DNA of 64,000 bases from contig NZ_JANUXW010000002.1 in the NCBI RefSeq assembly GCF_024834045.1, forward strand, positions 1 through 64,000. Reading direction: 5' to 3'. The notes beneath the pieces were generated by a model. It saw only the letters and a list, made by a program, of their open reading frames with translations. It made no database searches and was not told the origin of the DNA. This stretch comes from Neisseria montereyensis. GTDB taxonomy: Bacteria > Pseudomonadota > Gammaproteobacteria > Burkholderiales > Neisseriaceae. Shown one piece after another: positions 18,777-27,390 of the stretch (position 1 is its first letter; each line of letters begins with the position of its first letter). Both the position numbers and the translations under genes were made by a program.

Positions 18777-19124
18777 ATGCGTTTGAATCATCGACAAGGC
18801 GTGGCCGGAGAAGATGCCGCATGGTCGTTTTTAAAAGCACAAGGTTGTGTACTGGTTAAGCGTAATTGGCACTGCCCGTTTGGTGAAATTGACTTAATAG
18901 TTAAAAACGGTAATATGATAGTATTTGTTGAAGTAAAATACCGTAACAATCGCCGTTTCGGTGGGGCTGCATACAGCATTACGCCGGCCAAACTGATGAA
19001 ACTTCGGAAAAGCGCGGAACATTATCTGCAAAAGCATGGTCTGAGTCACGCGCCGTGCCGCTTAGATGCCGTATTCATTGAAGGAAACGAAGCACCTAAG
19101 TGGGTGCAAAATATTACAGGTTGA
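18777..19124 (+). CDS. yraN: YraN family protein (UPF0102, endonuclease-like fold)
   Basis: The 115-residue product starts RLNHRQGVAGEDAAWSFLKAQG and contains the conserved GEIDLIVKNGNMIVFVEVKYR, with E, D and the ExK motif of the restriction-endonuclease-like fold. This matches UPF0102/YraN, whose cellular role is not settled. It sits in the order rsmI / yraN / gmhA-diaA / BON lipoprotein conserved among proteobacteria. The gap to the next ATG is 3 bp, so they are co-translated. Confidence 0.93.
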   Translation: MRLNHRQGVAGEDAAWSFLKAQGCVLVKRNWHCPFGEIDLIVKNGNMIVFVEVKYRNNRRFGGAAYSITPAKLMKLRKSAEHYLQKHGLSHAPCRLDAVFIEGNEAPKWVQNITG

Positions 19125-19127
19125 AAT

Positions 19128-19721
19128 ATGACTGCTTTACAAGAGCGCGTAGCCGCCCATTTTGCCCAAAGTATCGAGGCTAAACAACAGGCTGTTGATG
19201 TTTTGAAAGAGCCGACGGCTGAGGCTGCCAAGTTGATGCTGCAGTGTTTGATGGCTGATGGGAAAATATTGGCTTGTGGCAACGGCGGTTCTGCTGCCGA
19301 TGCGCAACATTTTGCGGCGGAAATGACCGGACGCTTTGAAAAAGAAAGAATGGAATTGGCCGCCGTTGCCCTCACTACGGATACTTCCGCACTAACCGCC
19401 ATTGGTAATGACTACGGATTTGATCATGTGTTTAGCAAGCAGGTTCGTGCTTTGGGTCGGGCAGGTGATATTTTAATCGGCATTTCTACATCGGGAAATT
19501 CTGCCAATGTGTTGGAGGCTATTAAAGCGGCGCACGAGCGTGATATGAACGTGATTGCGCTTACCGGCAGGGATGGTGGAAAAATTGCTGCGGCTTTGAA
19601 AGATAACGATATTCTTTTAAACGTACCGCACCAGCGTACTGCCCGTATTCAAGAAATCCATATTCTTCTAATACATGCATTGTGTGATTGTATTGACACG
19701 ATGTTGTTCGAAGGTATGTGA
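19128..19721 (+). CDS. gmhA: SIS-domain phosphoheptose isomerase GmhA / DiaA family
   Basis: The 197-residue product is a single SIS domain with the phosphosugar-binding pattern ILACGNGGSAADAQHFAAEMTGRF and ILIGISTSGNSANVLEAIKAAHERDM. In Neisseria such a gene is annotated as GmhA, which converts sedoheptulose-7-phosphate for LOS heptose synthesis. In E. coli the same position (yraN-X-yraP) holds diaA, a DnaA-binding paralogue. GmhA catalytic residues of the type Glu in ARIQEIHILLIHALCD and His nearby are present, which favours an active isomerase; synteny alone would say DiaA. I keep both as possible. Confidence 0.88.
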   Translation: MTALQERVAAHFAQSIEAKQQAVDVLKEPTAEAAKLMLQCLMADGKILACGNGGSAADAQHFAAEMTGRFEKERMELAAVALTTDTSALTAIGNDYGFDHVFSKQVRALGRAGDILIGISTSGNSANVLEAIKAAHERDMNVIALTGRDGGKIAAALKDNDILLNVPHQRTARIQEIHILLIHALCDCIDTMLFEGM

Positions 19722-19741
19722 GATACGAACAGATTAATTTG

Positions 19742-19783
19742 TTTTCAGACGGCTTAATTATCTATAAAAGGCCGTCTGAAAGC
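19742..19783 (+). terminator. Uptake-sequence inverted pair after gmhA
   Basis: TTTCAGACGGC and GCCGTCTGAAA are separated by about 17 nt. There is no long T-run, so termination is likely but weaker than in the tight pairs. Confidence 0.55.
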
Positions 19784-19805
19784 CATTAGAAAAGGATACT
19801 TATTA

Positions 19806-20423
19806 ATGAATATTAAACCTTACATTCGTCCGCTGGTTGTTGCTACGGTAACTTCCGTTTTGTTGAGTGGTTGTGTCGGGGCTGTTTTAGGTGGCGCCGC
19901 AGTTGGCGGTGCATCTGCTATTGACCGCCGTACCACCGGTACACAGGCAGATGATAATCTGATGGAAGTGCGTATTAAAAATACAGCGATGAGTTATTTG
20001 CGTCAAAATGCAACAACGACAAACGGGGTTGAACCGACTTTATCTGTAGTCAGCTATAACCGTCATGTGTTATTGCTTGGGCAGGTGGCTACCGAAGGTG
20101 AGAAAGCCTTTGTCGAGCAGGTGGCACGTTCCGAATCTGCGGCTCAAGAGGTTTATAACTACATTACCGTTACTTCCCAGCCGCGTACATTCGGTAACGT
20201 GAGTGCCGATACTTGGAATACTTCAAAAGTACGGACGACATTGCTCGGTATTCAAGGCGTTATTCCTAGTAGGGTTAAAATCGTTACTTATGATGGTACC
20301 ACTTATGTGATGGGCATTCTCACTCCTGCCGAACAGGCTGCGGTAACTGAAAAAGTCAGCACAACATCGGGTGTGCAAAGAGTGGTGACACTTTACCAAA
20401 CCTATACCCCTCGACAACCATAA
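19806..20423 (+). CDS. BON-domain outer-membrane lipoprotein, DolP/YraP-like
   Basis: The 205-residue product has a lipoprotein signal peptide (LLSGC), a glycine/alanine-rich start of the mature protein (VGAVLGGAAVGGASAIDRRTTG) and two BON domains (about residues 55-120 and 130-200, with YNRHVLLLGQVATEGEKAFVEQVARS and YDGTTYVMGILTPAEQAAVTEKVS). This is the arrangement of DolP (YraP), which supports outer-membrane integrity. The genomic position after yraN and gmhA/diaA supports the call. It would be tethered in the periplasm to the outer membrane. Confidence 0.92.
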   Translation: MNIKPYIRPLVVATVTSVLLSGCVGAVLGGAAVGGASAIDRRTTGTQADDNLMEVRIKNTAMSYLRQNATTTNGVEPTLSVVSYNRHVLLLGQVATEGEKAFVEQVARSESAAQEVYNYITVTSQPRTFGNVSADTWNTSKVRTTLLGIQGVIPSRVKIVTYDGTTYVMGILTPAEQAAVTEKVSTTSGVQRVVTLYQTYTPRQP

Positions 20424-20518
20424 GTCATCTGTTTTACCAATGGGATTGGTCAGAAAACAGGATTTTTAAAGACTCAATAAGGCCGTCTGAAACATTCGGA
20501 CGGTTTACAGAGAAACCA

Positions 20519-21226
20519 ATGAAAACAAATCGATCCACCGGAAGCAGCAAACAAAGGTTTCTTTTAAAACCCAAGCATTTGCTGGCCGCTTTATTTGCCA
20601 TCGCCGTCGTTGCTGTCGGTGGCGTGGTTCTCGGCATTATGCATACTTCTACACAAACACAAGCAGAAGAGGAATCGGCATCGGCAAGCGATAATGCTGC
20701 GAGTCGGGTTGAAGTGTGGGCGCCGCAGGGTGCTTCCGTGCCGGCAGGAGTTTCAACAGAAATGGTGGATTCCATATCCGATAGCAATCAAGAAGCGGTA
20801 GCACAGGCTTCCGAATCGGATAGTGTAAACCGTGAAAATACAGAAACGGTTGAAGCTAAGGTTGAGAATGGAGTAACTGAAAAACCCGTTATTCGTCATA
20901 CGCCGCGAAGAAATGCAACCAGAGAGCGTCAAAGGGCAGAAAGTGTAGTAGAAAAAACGGAACAGGAGCAAGGCGCTGCTACGGTCACCGGAAAGCAGGC
21001 TGTTGAAGCCCAACGTGGGGGAAATATAGACTCAGGTATCGGCTCGGCGAAACCGACGAGATCTGAGCCTTCTTCGTCTCAGAATAAAAATACGGCTACT
21101 GCGGCAGAAACACCTCCTGCACCACCGGCACAACAAGATCGCCCGATAGTGAAAACACCCCAAGCTTCACCACCGCAACCGGTCGGATCGAATGAATCGA
21201 GGCCGATTACCGATAATCTGTTTTAA
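20519..21226 (+). CDS. Membrane-anchored low-complexity periplasmic protein, unknown function
   Basis: The 235-residue product has a basic N-terminus (MKTNRSTGSSKQRFLLKPK), one membrane segment LLAALFAIAVVAVGGVVLGIM (about residues 21-42) and a long polar tail rich in Ser, Ala, Glu, Gln and Pro without clear domains. The tail ends in a Pro-rich part. The shape is that of an inner-membrane protein with a disordered periplasmic tail. I do not recognise the family. It follows the BON lipoprotein on the same strand with about 95 bp between, including one uptake sequence. Confidence 0.7.
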   Translation: MKTNRSTGSSKQRFLLKPKHLLAALFAIAVVAVGGVVLGIMHTSTQTQAEEESASASDNAASRVEVWAPQGASVPAGVSTEMVDSISDSNQEAVAQASESDSVNRENTETVEAKVENGVTEKPVIRHTPRRNATRERQRAESVVEKTEQEQGAATVTGKQAVEAQRGGNIDSGIGSAKPTRSEPSSSQNKNTATAAETPPAPPAQQDRPIVKTPQASPPQPVGSNESRPITDNLF

Positions 21227-21260
21227 AAACAAGATTTGTGTACTTAATATAAAATAATGA

Positions 21261-21300
21261 CTCAGACGGCCTTTCGGGTCATACCGATAGGCCGTCTGAA
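21261..21300 (+). terminator. Uptake-sequence inverted pair
   Basis: TCAGACGGCCT at 21262-21272 pairs with AGGCCGTCTGA at 21289-21299; it separates the low-complexity gene from map. Confidence 0.6.
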
Positions 21301-21323
21301 TCCATCAAGAAAAGGAAAAAGTC

Positions 21324-22100
21324 ATGGCTGTTGTGATTAAAACGCCGGAAGAAATTGAAAAAATGCGCGAATTAGGCAGATTGGCTGCCGAAGCACTCGA
21401 TTATATCGGGCAATTTGTGAAGCCCGGAGTGACCACAAACGAACTGGATAAATTGATTTATGAGTATCATACGGAAGTTCAGGGCGGTTATCCGGCACCG
21501 TTACATTATGGCAACCCACCTTTTCCGAAATCGTGCTGTACCTCGGTCAATCATGTTATCTGTCACGGCATTCCCAATGATAAACCATTGAAAAACGGCG
21601 ATATTATTAATATTGATGTTACCATCAAAAAAGATGGCTTTCATGGTGATTCCAGCCGTATGTTTGCCGTAGGGCAAATCAGTCCGCAGGCCAAGCGCCT
21701 GATCGATGTGACCCATGCCAGCATGATGGCGGGTATTGAAGTGGTTAAACCGGGAGCAACATTGGGCGATGTCGGATATGCCTGCCAGCAGGTTGCAGAA
21801 AATGCCGGTTATTCAGTGGTACAAGAATTTTGCGGGCACGGTATAGGCAGGGGTTTTCATGAAGACCCTCAGGTTTTGCATTATGGTAAAAAAGGACAGG
21901 GTTTGGTTTTGAAGCCCGGTATGATTTTTACAATTGAGCCGATGATTAACCAAGGTAAACGTCATTTACGAATTTTGGCAGACGGATGGACGGTCGTAAC
22001 CAAAGACCGCTCTTTATCCGCCCAATGGGAACATGAGGTTTTAGTGACCGAAATAGGCCATGAAATTCTAACAATTAGCCCGCAAACAGGTAAACCTTGA
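21324..22100 (+). CDS. map: Methionine aminopeptidase type I
   Basis: The 258-residue product removes the initiator Met from nascent chains. Type I MetAP features are visible: IKTPEEIEKMRELGRLAAEALDYI at the start, the metal ligand motifs DIINIDVTIKKDGFHGDSSRMF, the FCGHGIGRGFHEDPQVLHYG block with the active-site His, and the final IEPMI...EHEVLVTE ligands. No N-terminal zinc-finger extension is present. It follows AAAAGGAAAAA. It stands alone after an uptake-sequence hairpin. Confidence 0.97.
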   Translation: MAVVIKTPEEIEKMRELGRLAAEALDYIGQFVKPGVTTNELDKLIYEYHTEVQGGYPAPLHYGNPPFPKSCCTSVNHVICHGIPNDKPLKNGDIINIDVTIKKDGFHGDSSRMFAVGQISPQAKRLIDVTHASMMAGIEVVKPGATLGDVGYACQQVAENAGYSVVQEFCGHGIGRGFHEDPQVLHYGKKGQGLVLKPGMIFTIEPMINQGKRHLRILADGWTVVTKDRSLSAQWEHEVLVTEIGHEILTISPQTGKP

Positions 22101-22379
22101 TTTTTTTACGTTTTTTTATGTAAATTATTTTAGGTTAGAATCTTTACTTTAAAAAATAACTATTTGTTTTTTAATTAAAATATAAATAAAGATATACGTT
22201 TATCGCTTTTTTCGACCGCTTGATATTAAAAAAAATTAAACTTATCCTAAATTCATTGTCTAAGCATTTATACTTATTTGAATATAATATTCTTACTTTG
22301 GGTATATTTATTTTCGGTATTATATTCGGGTAGGTGGTTTGACAGATTTAAGCTTTAACAGAAAAAAGAAGGAAATTTC

Positions 22380-22676
22380 ATGAAGTCGTTCGAGAAAATT
22401 GAAAATATCCGCGATATCCGTAAAAAACTCGGCTTAAACCAAATGGACTTTTGGAGTCGTATAGGTGTTACCCAATCAGGCGGTTCCCGCTATGAGTCAG
22501 GCCGAAATATGCCGAAACCCGTGCGCGAGCTACTTCGTTTGGTACACATCGAAAAAATTGATTTGGCCAAAGTAAACCGTGATGACCTCGCGATTGCTTC
22601 GTTGCTGAAGAGCCGTCAGCCGGACTTATACGCTTCTTTGAAAAAGGAAGCAAAAGCCGAAGCGAAAAACAAATGA
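22380..22676 (+). CDS. Small XRE-like helix-turn-helix protein
   Basis: The 98-residue product has an HTH with the pattern IRDIRKKLGLNQMDFWSRIGVTQSGGSRYESGRNMPKPVRELLRLV, i.e. an XRE-type fold in its N-terminal half, and a Lys/Ala-rich C-terminus. Small proteins of this form are common in betaproteobacteria; targets are unknown. A Shine-Dalgarno GAAGGAAA lies just upstream. It is monocistronic with an own terminator. About 280 bp of very AT-rich DNA before it may hold its promoter. Confidence 0.82.
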   Translation: MKSFEKIENIRDIRKKLGLNQMDFWSRIGVTQSGGSRYESGRNMPKPVRELLRLVHIEKIDLAKVNRDDLAIASLLKSRQPDLYASLKKEAKAEAKNK

Positions 22677-22689
22677 GCCGAGACCCGAC

Positions 22690-22724
22690 AACTGCCCGTT
22701 AGCTAATAACGGGCAGTTTTATTT
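22690..22724 (+). terminator. Rho-independent terminator of the HTH gene
   Basis: Perfect 12-bp arms AACTGCCCGTTA and TAACGGGCAGTT with a 5-nt loop, followed by a T-rich tail. Confidence 0.92.
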
Positions 22725-22842
22725 TATATAAATGTGTTTAAAGCAAAAAAAGAATGATGAAACGCTTTTTATAAAGTTTTTCCAAGTAATAAAGAGGAAG
22801 CGTGGCAGATAGATTTTGAGGTGTTTTTATCTCAAAGTTTTT

Positions 22843-22885
22843 AGGCCGTCTGAAAAGCCTTTTAATAGGTTTCAGACGGCCTTTT
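22843..22885 (+). terminator. Uptake-sequence inverted pair upstream of valS
   Basis: AGGCCGTCTGAAA at 22843-22855 pairs with TTTCAGACGGCCT at 22870-22882, followed by TTTT. It lies before valS and could end read-through from upstream. Confidence 0.7.
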
Positions 22886-22936
22886 GCGTTATAATCTTTC
22901 GATTCAATATTATTTCCAGTTAAATCGAATATTACC

Positions 22937-25762
22937 ATGTTAAATAAATACCAACCTGCCGAAATTGAAGCCAAACATTATCAAAATTGGGAAGAAAAAG
23001 GCTATTTTCAGCCTAATATGTCTTCGGATAAATCATTTGCCATCCAACTGCCGCCGCCTAATGTAACCGGTACGTTGCACATGGGGCATGCCTTTAATCA
23101 AACGATTATGGACGGCCTTACCCGCTATTACCGTATGAAAGGCTACAATACCTGCTGGATTCCCGGCACCGACCATGCCGGCATTGCCACTCAAATTGTT
23201 GTAGAGCGCCAACTTGCCGAACAAGGTATTTCCCGACATGATTTAGGGCGGGAAGCTTTTTTAGAAAAAGTATGGCAATGGAAAAATGTTTCCGGTGGCA
23301 CCATTACGCAGCAAATGCGCCGCATGGGGTGCTCGGCGGATTGGTCACGTGAATATTTTACGATGGATAAAGTTCGTGCCGAAGTGGTAACGGAAGTATT
23401 CGTTCGTTTGTTTGAACAAGGTTTGATTTATCGCGGTAAACGATTGGTTAACTGGGATCCGGTATTGGGTACGGCGGTTTCTGATTTGGAAGTGGAAAGT
23501 GTTGAAGAACAAGGTTCTATGTGGCATATCCGTTATCCGTTAACAGATGGCTCCGGTAGTTTGACCGTTGCGACAACCCGCCCTGAAACCCTGTTAGGCG
23601 ATGTGGCCGTTGCCGTGCATCCGGATGACGAACGCTATCAAGCGTTAATTGGTAAAACCGTTGCATTGCCCCTTTCAGGGCGTGAAATTCCGATTATTGT
23701 CGATGAGTATGTTGAAAAAGATTTTGGTACGGGTTGCGTGAAAATTACGCCAGCACACGATTTTAACGACTATGAAGTGGGTAAACGCCACGATACTGTT
23801 TTAATCAATGTATTGGATTTAGAAGCCAAAATTCTAGCCAATGCTGAAGTATTCAATTTTAAAGGGGAAGAACAACAGGGCTTTGCATTGCCCGAACAAT
23901 ATGCCGGATTAGATCGTTTTGCCGCCCGTAAACAAATGGTAGCCGATTTGGAAGCGCAGGGTTTATTGGTGGAAGTGAAGCCACATACCTTGATGACGCC
24001 GAAGGGGGATCGTACCGGTAGCGTAATCGAACCGATGTTGACCAGCCAATGGTTTGTGGCCATGAGTGCGCAGCCTAACGGCGGCGAACCGGAAAGCGAA
24101 TTTAAAGGCATGAGCTTGGCACAAAAGGCCAAGTATGCCGTTGACTCCGGCCAAGTTAAATTTATTCCTGAAAACTGGGTGAACACCTATAACCAGTGGA
24201 TGAACAATATCCAAGACTGGTGTATTTCCCGCCAATTGTGGTGGGGGCATCAAATCCCGGCTTGGTATGATGCGGAAGGGAAGGTTTATGTGGCACGCAA
24301 TCAGGCCGAAGCGGAAAAATTGGCGGGTACTGATGGACTAACCCGCGATGAAGATGTATTGGATACTTGGTTTTCATCTGCACTGGTACCGTTTTCTACT
24401 TTAGGATGGCCGTCTGAAACTCCTGATTTGAAAGCGTTCCTGCCTTCTTCGGTATTGGTTACCGGTTATGAAATTATCTTCTTCTGGGTGGCACGCATGA
24501 TTATGATGACGACCCATTTCACCGGTAAAGTGCCCTTTAAAGATGTTTATATTCACGGCATGGTACGCGATCATGAAGGCAAAAAGATGTCTAAATCAGA
24601 GGGCAATGTTATTGACCCGGTTGACTTAATTGACGGTATTGATCTGGAAAGTTTGTTGGTAAAACGAACCACTGGACTGCGTCGTCCGGAAAAAGCGCCG
24701 CAAGTGAAAAAAGCTACGGAAAAGCTGTTTCCGGAGGGCATTCCTGTTTTCGGTACCGATGCTTTGCGTTTTACTATGGCCAGCTATGCCAGCTTGGGAC
24801 GCAGCATTAACTTCGATTTCAAACGTGCCGAAGGTTACCGTAATTTCTGCAATAAATTGTGGAATGCAACCAATTTCGTGTTAATGAATACCGAAGAACA
24901 AGATTGCGGGCAAGATGAAACCCAGCCTTTGGCCTATACCTTTGTCGACCAATGGATTATCGGCCGTCTGCAACAAGTGGAAGCAGCCGTGGCGGAGGCG
25001 TTTGATACCTATCGTTTTGACTTGGCAGCGCAAACACTGTATGAATTTGTGTGGAACGAATATTGCGATTGGTATATTGAATTGGCCAAAGTCCAATTGC
25101 AAACCGGTTGCCCGACAACGCAACGCACCACTCGCCGCACCTTGGTTCGTGTATTAGAAGTTATCTTGCGGATTCTGCATCCGATTATGCCGTTTATCAC
25201 TGAAGAGTTATGGCAAGTCGTTGCCCCGTTGGCCAATGCCAAACACACGGAAAGTATTATGATGGCCGATTGGCCGCAAGCCGATAACGAGAAAATCGTA
25301 CCGACTGCTTTTGAAAAAATGGCAGCGTTGCAAGATTTAATCGGAGCAGTGCGTAATTTGCGTGGCGAAATGGGGTTGGCGCCCAGTGTGAAAGCACCGT
25401 TATTTATTGAAGGCGGCAACAGTGTAGAAGACTTGTTGAAATATCTGCCGATGATGGCACGCCTAACCGAAGCCAAGCTGGTGGATAAGCTGCCTGAAAG
25501 TGAAGATGCGCCGGTAGCCGTTTGCCAAAATGCCCGTTTGATGCTGAAAGTGGAAGTCGATAAAGCGGCGGAAACAGCCCGCTTGACTAAAGAGGCGGAA
25601 AAACTACAAAAAAATATTGATAAATTAACGGCAAAACTGAGTAAGCCCGGATATACTGAAAAAGCACCGGCTCATTTGGTTGAAAAAGACCAAACAGAGT
25701 TGGCGGATTTGCAGGATAAGATGGCTAAAGTGCAAACTCAGTTGGCTAAATATAAAGACTAA
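22937..25762 (+). CDS. valS: Valine--tRNA ligase
   Basis: The 941-residue product is a full-length class I synthetase that charges tRNA-Val. Visible are [15 protein letters not shown] with the HIGH-type motif near residue 48, the KMSKS loop in [16 protein letters not shown] near residue 555, the editing domain with [15 protein letters not shown], and the C-terminal coiled coil (about residues 880-941, Leu/Lys/Glu heptads) that binds tRNA. Length fits the family. A strong composite hairpin terminates it at 25772-25853. No T-box or other leader riboswitch was seen. Confidence 0.98.
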   Translation: MLNKYQPAEIEAKHYQNWEEKGYFQPNMSSDKSFAIQLPPPNVTGTLHMGHAFNQTIMDGLTRYYRMKGYNTCWIPGTDHAGIATQIVVERQLAEQGISRHDLGREAFLEKVWQWKNVSGGTITQQMRRMGCSADWSREYFTMDKVRAEVVTEVFVRLFEQGLIYRGKRLVNWDPVLGTAVSDLEVESVEEQGSMWHIRYPLTDGSGSLTVATTRPETLLGDVAVAVHPDDERYQALIGKTVALPLSGREIPIIVDEYVEKDFGTGCVKITPAHDFNDYEVGKRHDTVLINVLDLEAKILANAEVFNFKGEEQQGFALPEQYAGLDRFAARKQMVADLEAQGLLVEVKPHTLMTPKGDRTGSVIEPMLTSQWFVAMSAQPNGGEPESEFKGMSLAQKAKYAVDSGQVKFIPENWVNTYNQWMNNIQDWCISRQLWWGHQIPAWYDAEGKVYVARNQAEAEKLAGTDGLTRDEDVLDTWFSSALVPFSTLGWPSETPDLKAFLPSSVLVTGYEIIFFWVARMIMMTTHFTGKVPFKDVYIHGMVRDHEGKKMSKSEGNVIDPVDLIDGIDLESLLVKRTTGLRRPEKAPQVKKATEKLFPEGIPVFGTDALRFTMASYASLGRSINFDFKRAEGYRNFCNKLWNATNFVLMNTEEQDCGQDETQPLAYTFVDQWIIGRLQQVEAAVAEAFDTYRFDLAAQTLYEFVWNEYCDWYIELAKVQLQTGCPTTQRTTRRTLVRVLEVILRILHPIMPFITEELWQVVAPLANAKHTESIMMADWPQADNEKIVPTAFEKMAALQDLIGAVRNLRGEMGLAPSVKAPLFIEGGNSVEDLLKYLPMMARLTEAKLVDKLPESEDAPVAVCQNARLMLKVEVDKAAETARLTKEAEKLQKNIDKLTAKLSKPGYTEKAPAHLVEKDQTELADLQDKMAKVQTQLAKYKD

Positions 25763-25771
25763 TTATCAGTG

Positions 25772-25853
25772 ATAGCCTATGTAAAACAGCAGGTTGATAT
25801 ATTTTGATAACAAAATATGTTTACTTGCTGTTTTGGCTATTTTTAATTTTTTT
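25772..25853 (+). terminator. Composite hairpin terminator of valS
   Basis: Outer arms ATAGCC/GGCTAT, middle arms AAAACAGCA/TGCTGTTTT and an inner ATATTTTG/CAAAATAT hairpin nest into one structure followed by TTTTAATTTTTTT. Confidence 0.82.
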
Positions 25854-25976
25854 GAGTAGTATCGTGTTATAGATAAGGTAAAACAGCACGATACCGGCTA
25901 ATTTATTTTGTGATGGGCTTTGTATGGTTGCGATGTTTTCATATTGTAGGGAACATGGCAGTATCGGAGAGAGTCT

Positions 25977-26018
25977 AAAAAAATTGAGCGGTTCCCAATA
26001 AAAATAGGAGCCGCCCTC
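25977..26018 (-). terminator. Terminator of tRNA-Arg
   Basis: On the minus strand an imperfect stem GAGGGCGGCTCC / GGGAACCGCTC is followed by AATTTTTTT, just downstream of the tRNA. Confidence 0.7.
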
Positions 26019-26027
26019 AAAATAGTT

Positions 26028-26103
26028 TGGCGCACCCAACAGGGATCGAACCTGTGACCTCCAGCTTCGGAAACTGACGCTCTTCCAACTGAGCTATGGG
26101 TGC
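26028..26103 (-). tRNA. tRNA-Arg(CCG)
   Basis: On the minus strand a 76-nt cloverleaf folds completely: acceptor GCACCCA/TGGGTGC, D-stem GCTC/GAGC, anticodon stem TCAGT/GCTGG with loop TTCCGAA (anticodon CCG, reads CGG), T-stem ACAGG/CCTGT with loop TTCGATC. The discriminator is G and CCA is encoded. It lies between valS and the cytochrome gene with its own terminator. Confidence 0.96.
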
Positions 26104-26410
26104 GGAAAAGACGTAAGATTAGCGCAAAAATATAAAATTGGCAAAATTATTTGTGTGATTGTTTGTCGGGTATTACGATTAACTGGTATTAAAAAGACTA
26201 AAAATACGTCGGCATGGTAGTGAAAATATTTAAATATTTTACTGTTTTGTCAGGGCGTTTGAATAAATAAGAAAGTTTGGAGTCTTTTAAATTGCGTAGA
26301 GTAGAGGGCAACCACCCTGAAAATATTTGAACAGATGATTTTTATTGTGGTGGTGAGGACGATATATTTGGTATATCCGCACTTTATTTGAGCAAAGTTA
26401 AACTTAAAGA

Positions 26411-26439
26411 TTGGAAAGCTGCCGTTAATTCAGTATAAT
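26411..26439 (+). promoter_or_regulatory. Predicted sigma-70 promoter of the cytochrome c5 gene
   Basis: TTGGAA (26411-26416), a 17-bp spacer and a perfect TATAAT (26434-26439). Transcription would begin near 26446, about 88 nt before the start codon. Confidence 0.72.
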
Positions 26440-26450
26440 CCAGCAAAATA

Positions 26451-26470
26451 TTGTTAATCCGAATTAACAA
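26451..26470. promoter_or_regulatory. Perfect dyad just downstream of the predicted start point
   Basis: TTGTTAATCCGAATTAACAA has 8-bp perfect arms around CCGA. Its inner part has the spacing of an FNR site (5-4-5) but with A instead of G/C at the key positions. It could be an operator overlapping the start of transcription or a hairpin at the mRNA 5' end. Confidence 0.6.
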
Positions 26471-26533
26471 AATTAAAAAAATATATAACTCCCTATTCGT
26501 CACAACCCACCAAAAACGGCGAGGCCATATCAA

Positions 26534-27334
26534 ATGAATTCATTGAGCAACCATAAAGCCAGAGGCTCTGCACTCACCACCCTATTGGGCGGTATCGTTA
26601 TTTTGATTGCGGTATTGTTTTTCTTAGTAAAATTAGCAGGTAGTAATTATTACAGCACTGTTGAGGAAACCACCCAATCTGCAACCGAAACCCGTATTAT
26701 GCCGGCTGGTAATATTACAATGGGAGATGGTACGCCTATAGGTCAACGTACAGGGGAGCAGATTTTCAATAAGGTATGTATTCAATGCCATGCAGCGGAC
26801 AGTGCCGTTCCTAATGCCCCTAAAGTTACCCATAATGATCAATGGGGTCCGCGTATCGCCCAAGGTCTTGATACATTGTTTGATCATGCTTTAAATGGCT
26901 TTAATGCCATGCCGGCTAAGGGTGGCCAAGCTGATTTGACGGATGATGAATTGAAACGTGCCATTGCTTATATGGCTAACCAATCTGGTGGTAGCTTGGT
27001 TGCTCCTGAAGTGAATGCCGATGCATCCGGTGAGGAAGATGCTTCTGCCACTCCTGTATCAGAAGCAGACGGCCAAAAAGTTTTTGAAAGTATCTGTATG
27101 GCTTGTCATGGCGCATCTTCTGCAATTCCACTGTCACCTAAAATCACGCATAACGACGAATGGGCACCGCGTATTCAAAAGGGTAAGGAAGTTTTATTTA
27201 CACATGCGCTTGAAGGCTTTAATGGTCCTGACGGTGGCGTAATGCCGGCCAAAGGTGGTAATTTAGGACTGAGTGATGATGAAGTGCGGGCCGCCGTTAC
27301 CTATATGGTGAATCAATCAGGTGGTAATTTTTAA
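26534..27334 (+). CDS. cycB: Membrane-anchored di-haem cytochrome c5
   Basis: The 266-residue product has an N-terminal membrane anchor (TTLLGGIVILIAVLFFLVKLAG) and two homologous c5-type haem domains, each with a CxxCH motif: CIQCHAAD near residue 85 and CMACHGAS near residue 195, each followed by P(K)(V/I)THNDxW and a distal Met (MPAKGG). An acidic Ala/Ser/Glu linker joins the domains. In pathogenic Neisseria the equivalent cytochrome passes electrons from the bc1 complex to terminal acceptors such as the cbb3 oxidase or nitrite reductase AniA. The symbol rests on that similarity. It is monocistronic with a clear promoter. Confidence 0.9.
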   Translation: MNSLSNHKARGSALTTLLGGIVILIAVLFFLVKLAGSNYYSTVEETTQSATETRIMPAGNITMGDGTPIGQRTGEQIFNKVCIQCHAADSAVPNAPKVTHNDQWGPRIAQGLDTLFDHALNGFNAMPAKGGQADLTDDELKRAIAYMANQSGGSLVAPEVNADASGEEDASATPVSEADGQKVFESICMACHGASSAIPLSPKITHNDEWAPRIQKGKEVLFTHALEGFNGPDGGVMPAKGGNLGLSDDEVRAAVTYMVNQSGGNF

Positions 27335-27350
27335 TCTGAGTGTATTGATA

Positions 27351-27381
27351 AAAAAGCGTACTGTTGAAAGTACGCTTTTTT
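27351..27381. terminator. Bidirectional terminator between cytochrome c5 and gabD
   Basis: AAAAAGCGTACT and AGTACGCTTTTT form a perfect 12-bp stem with a 6-nt loop; A- and T-runs on both sides make it usable from either strand between convergent genes. Confidence 0.92.
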
Positions 27382-27390
27382 ATTGGCTGT

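Larger units (their letters stand above)
26104..26533. other. Gap holding the cytochrome c5 promoter region
   Basis: About 430 bp without a gene between tRNA-Arg and the cytochrome gene. The 3' part carries the promoter and dyad described separately. The rest is AT-rich with nothing clear. Confidence 0.5.

Noticed and set aside
22843-22936. T-box or amino-acid riboswitch before valS
   Set aside because: Only an uptake-sequence hairpin is present; no T-box consensus or specifier loop, and T-boxes are not expected in this phylum.
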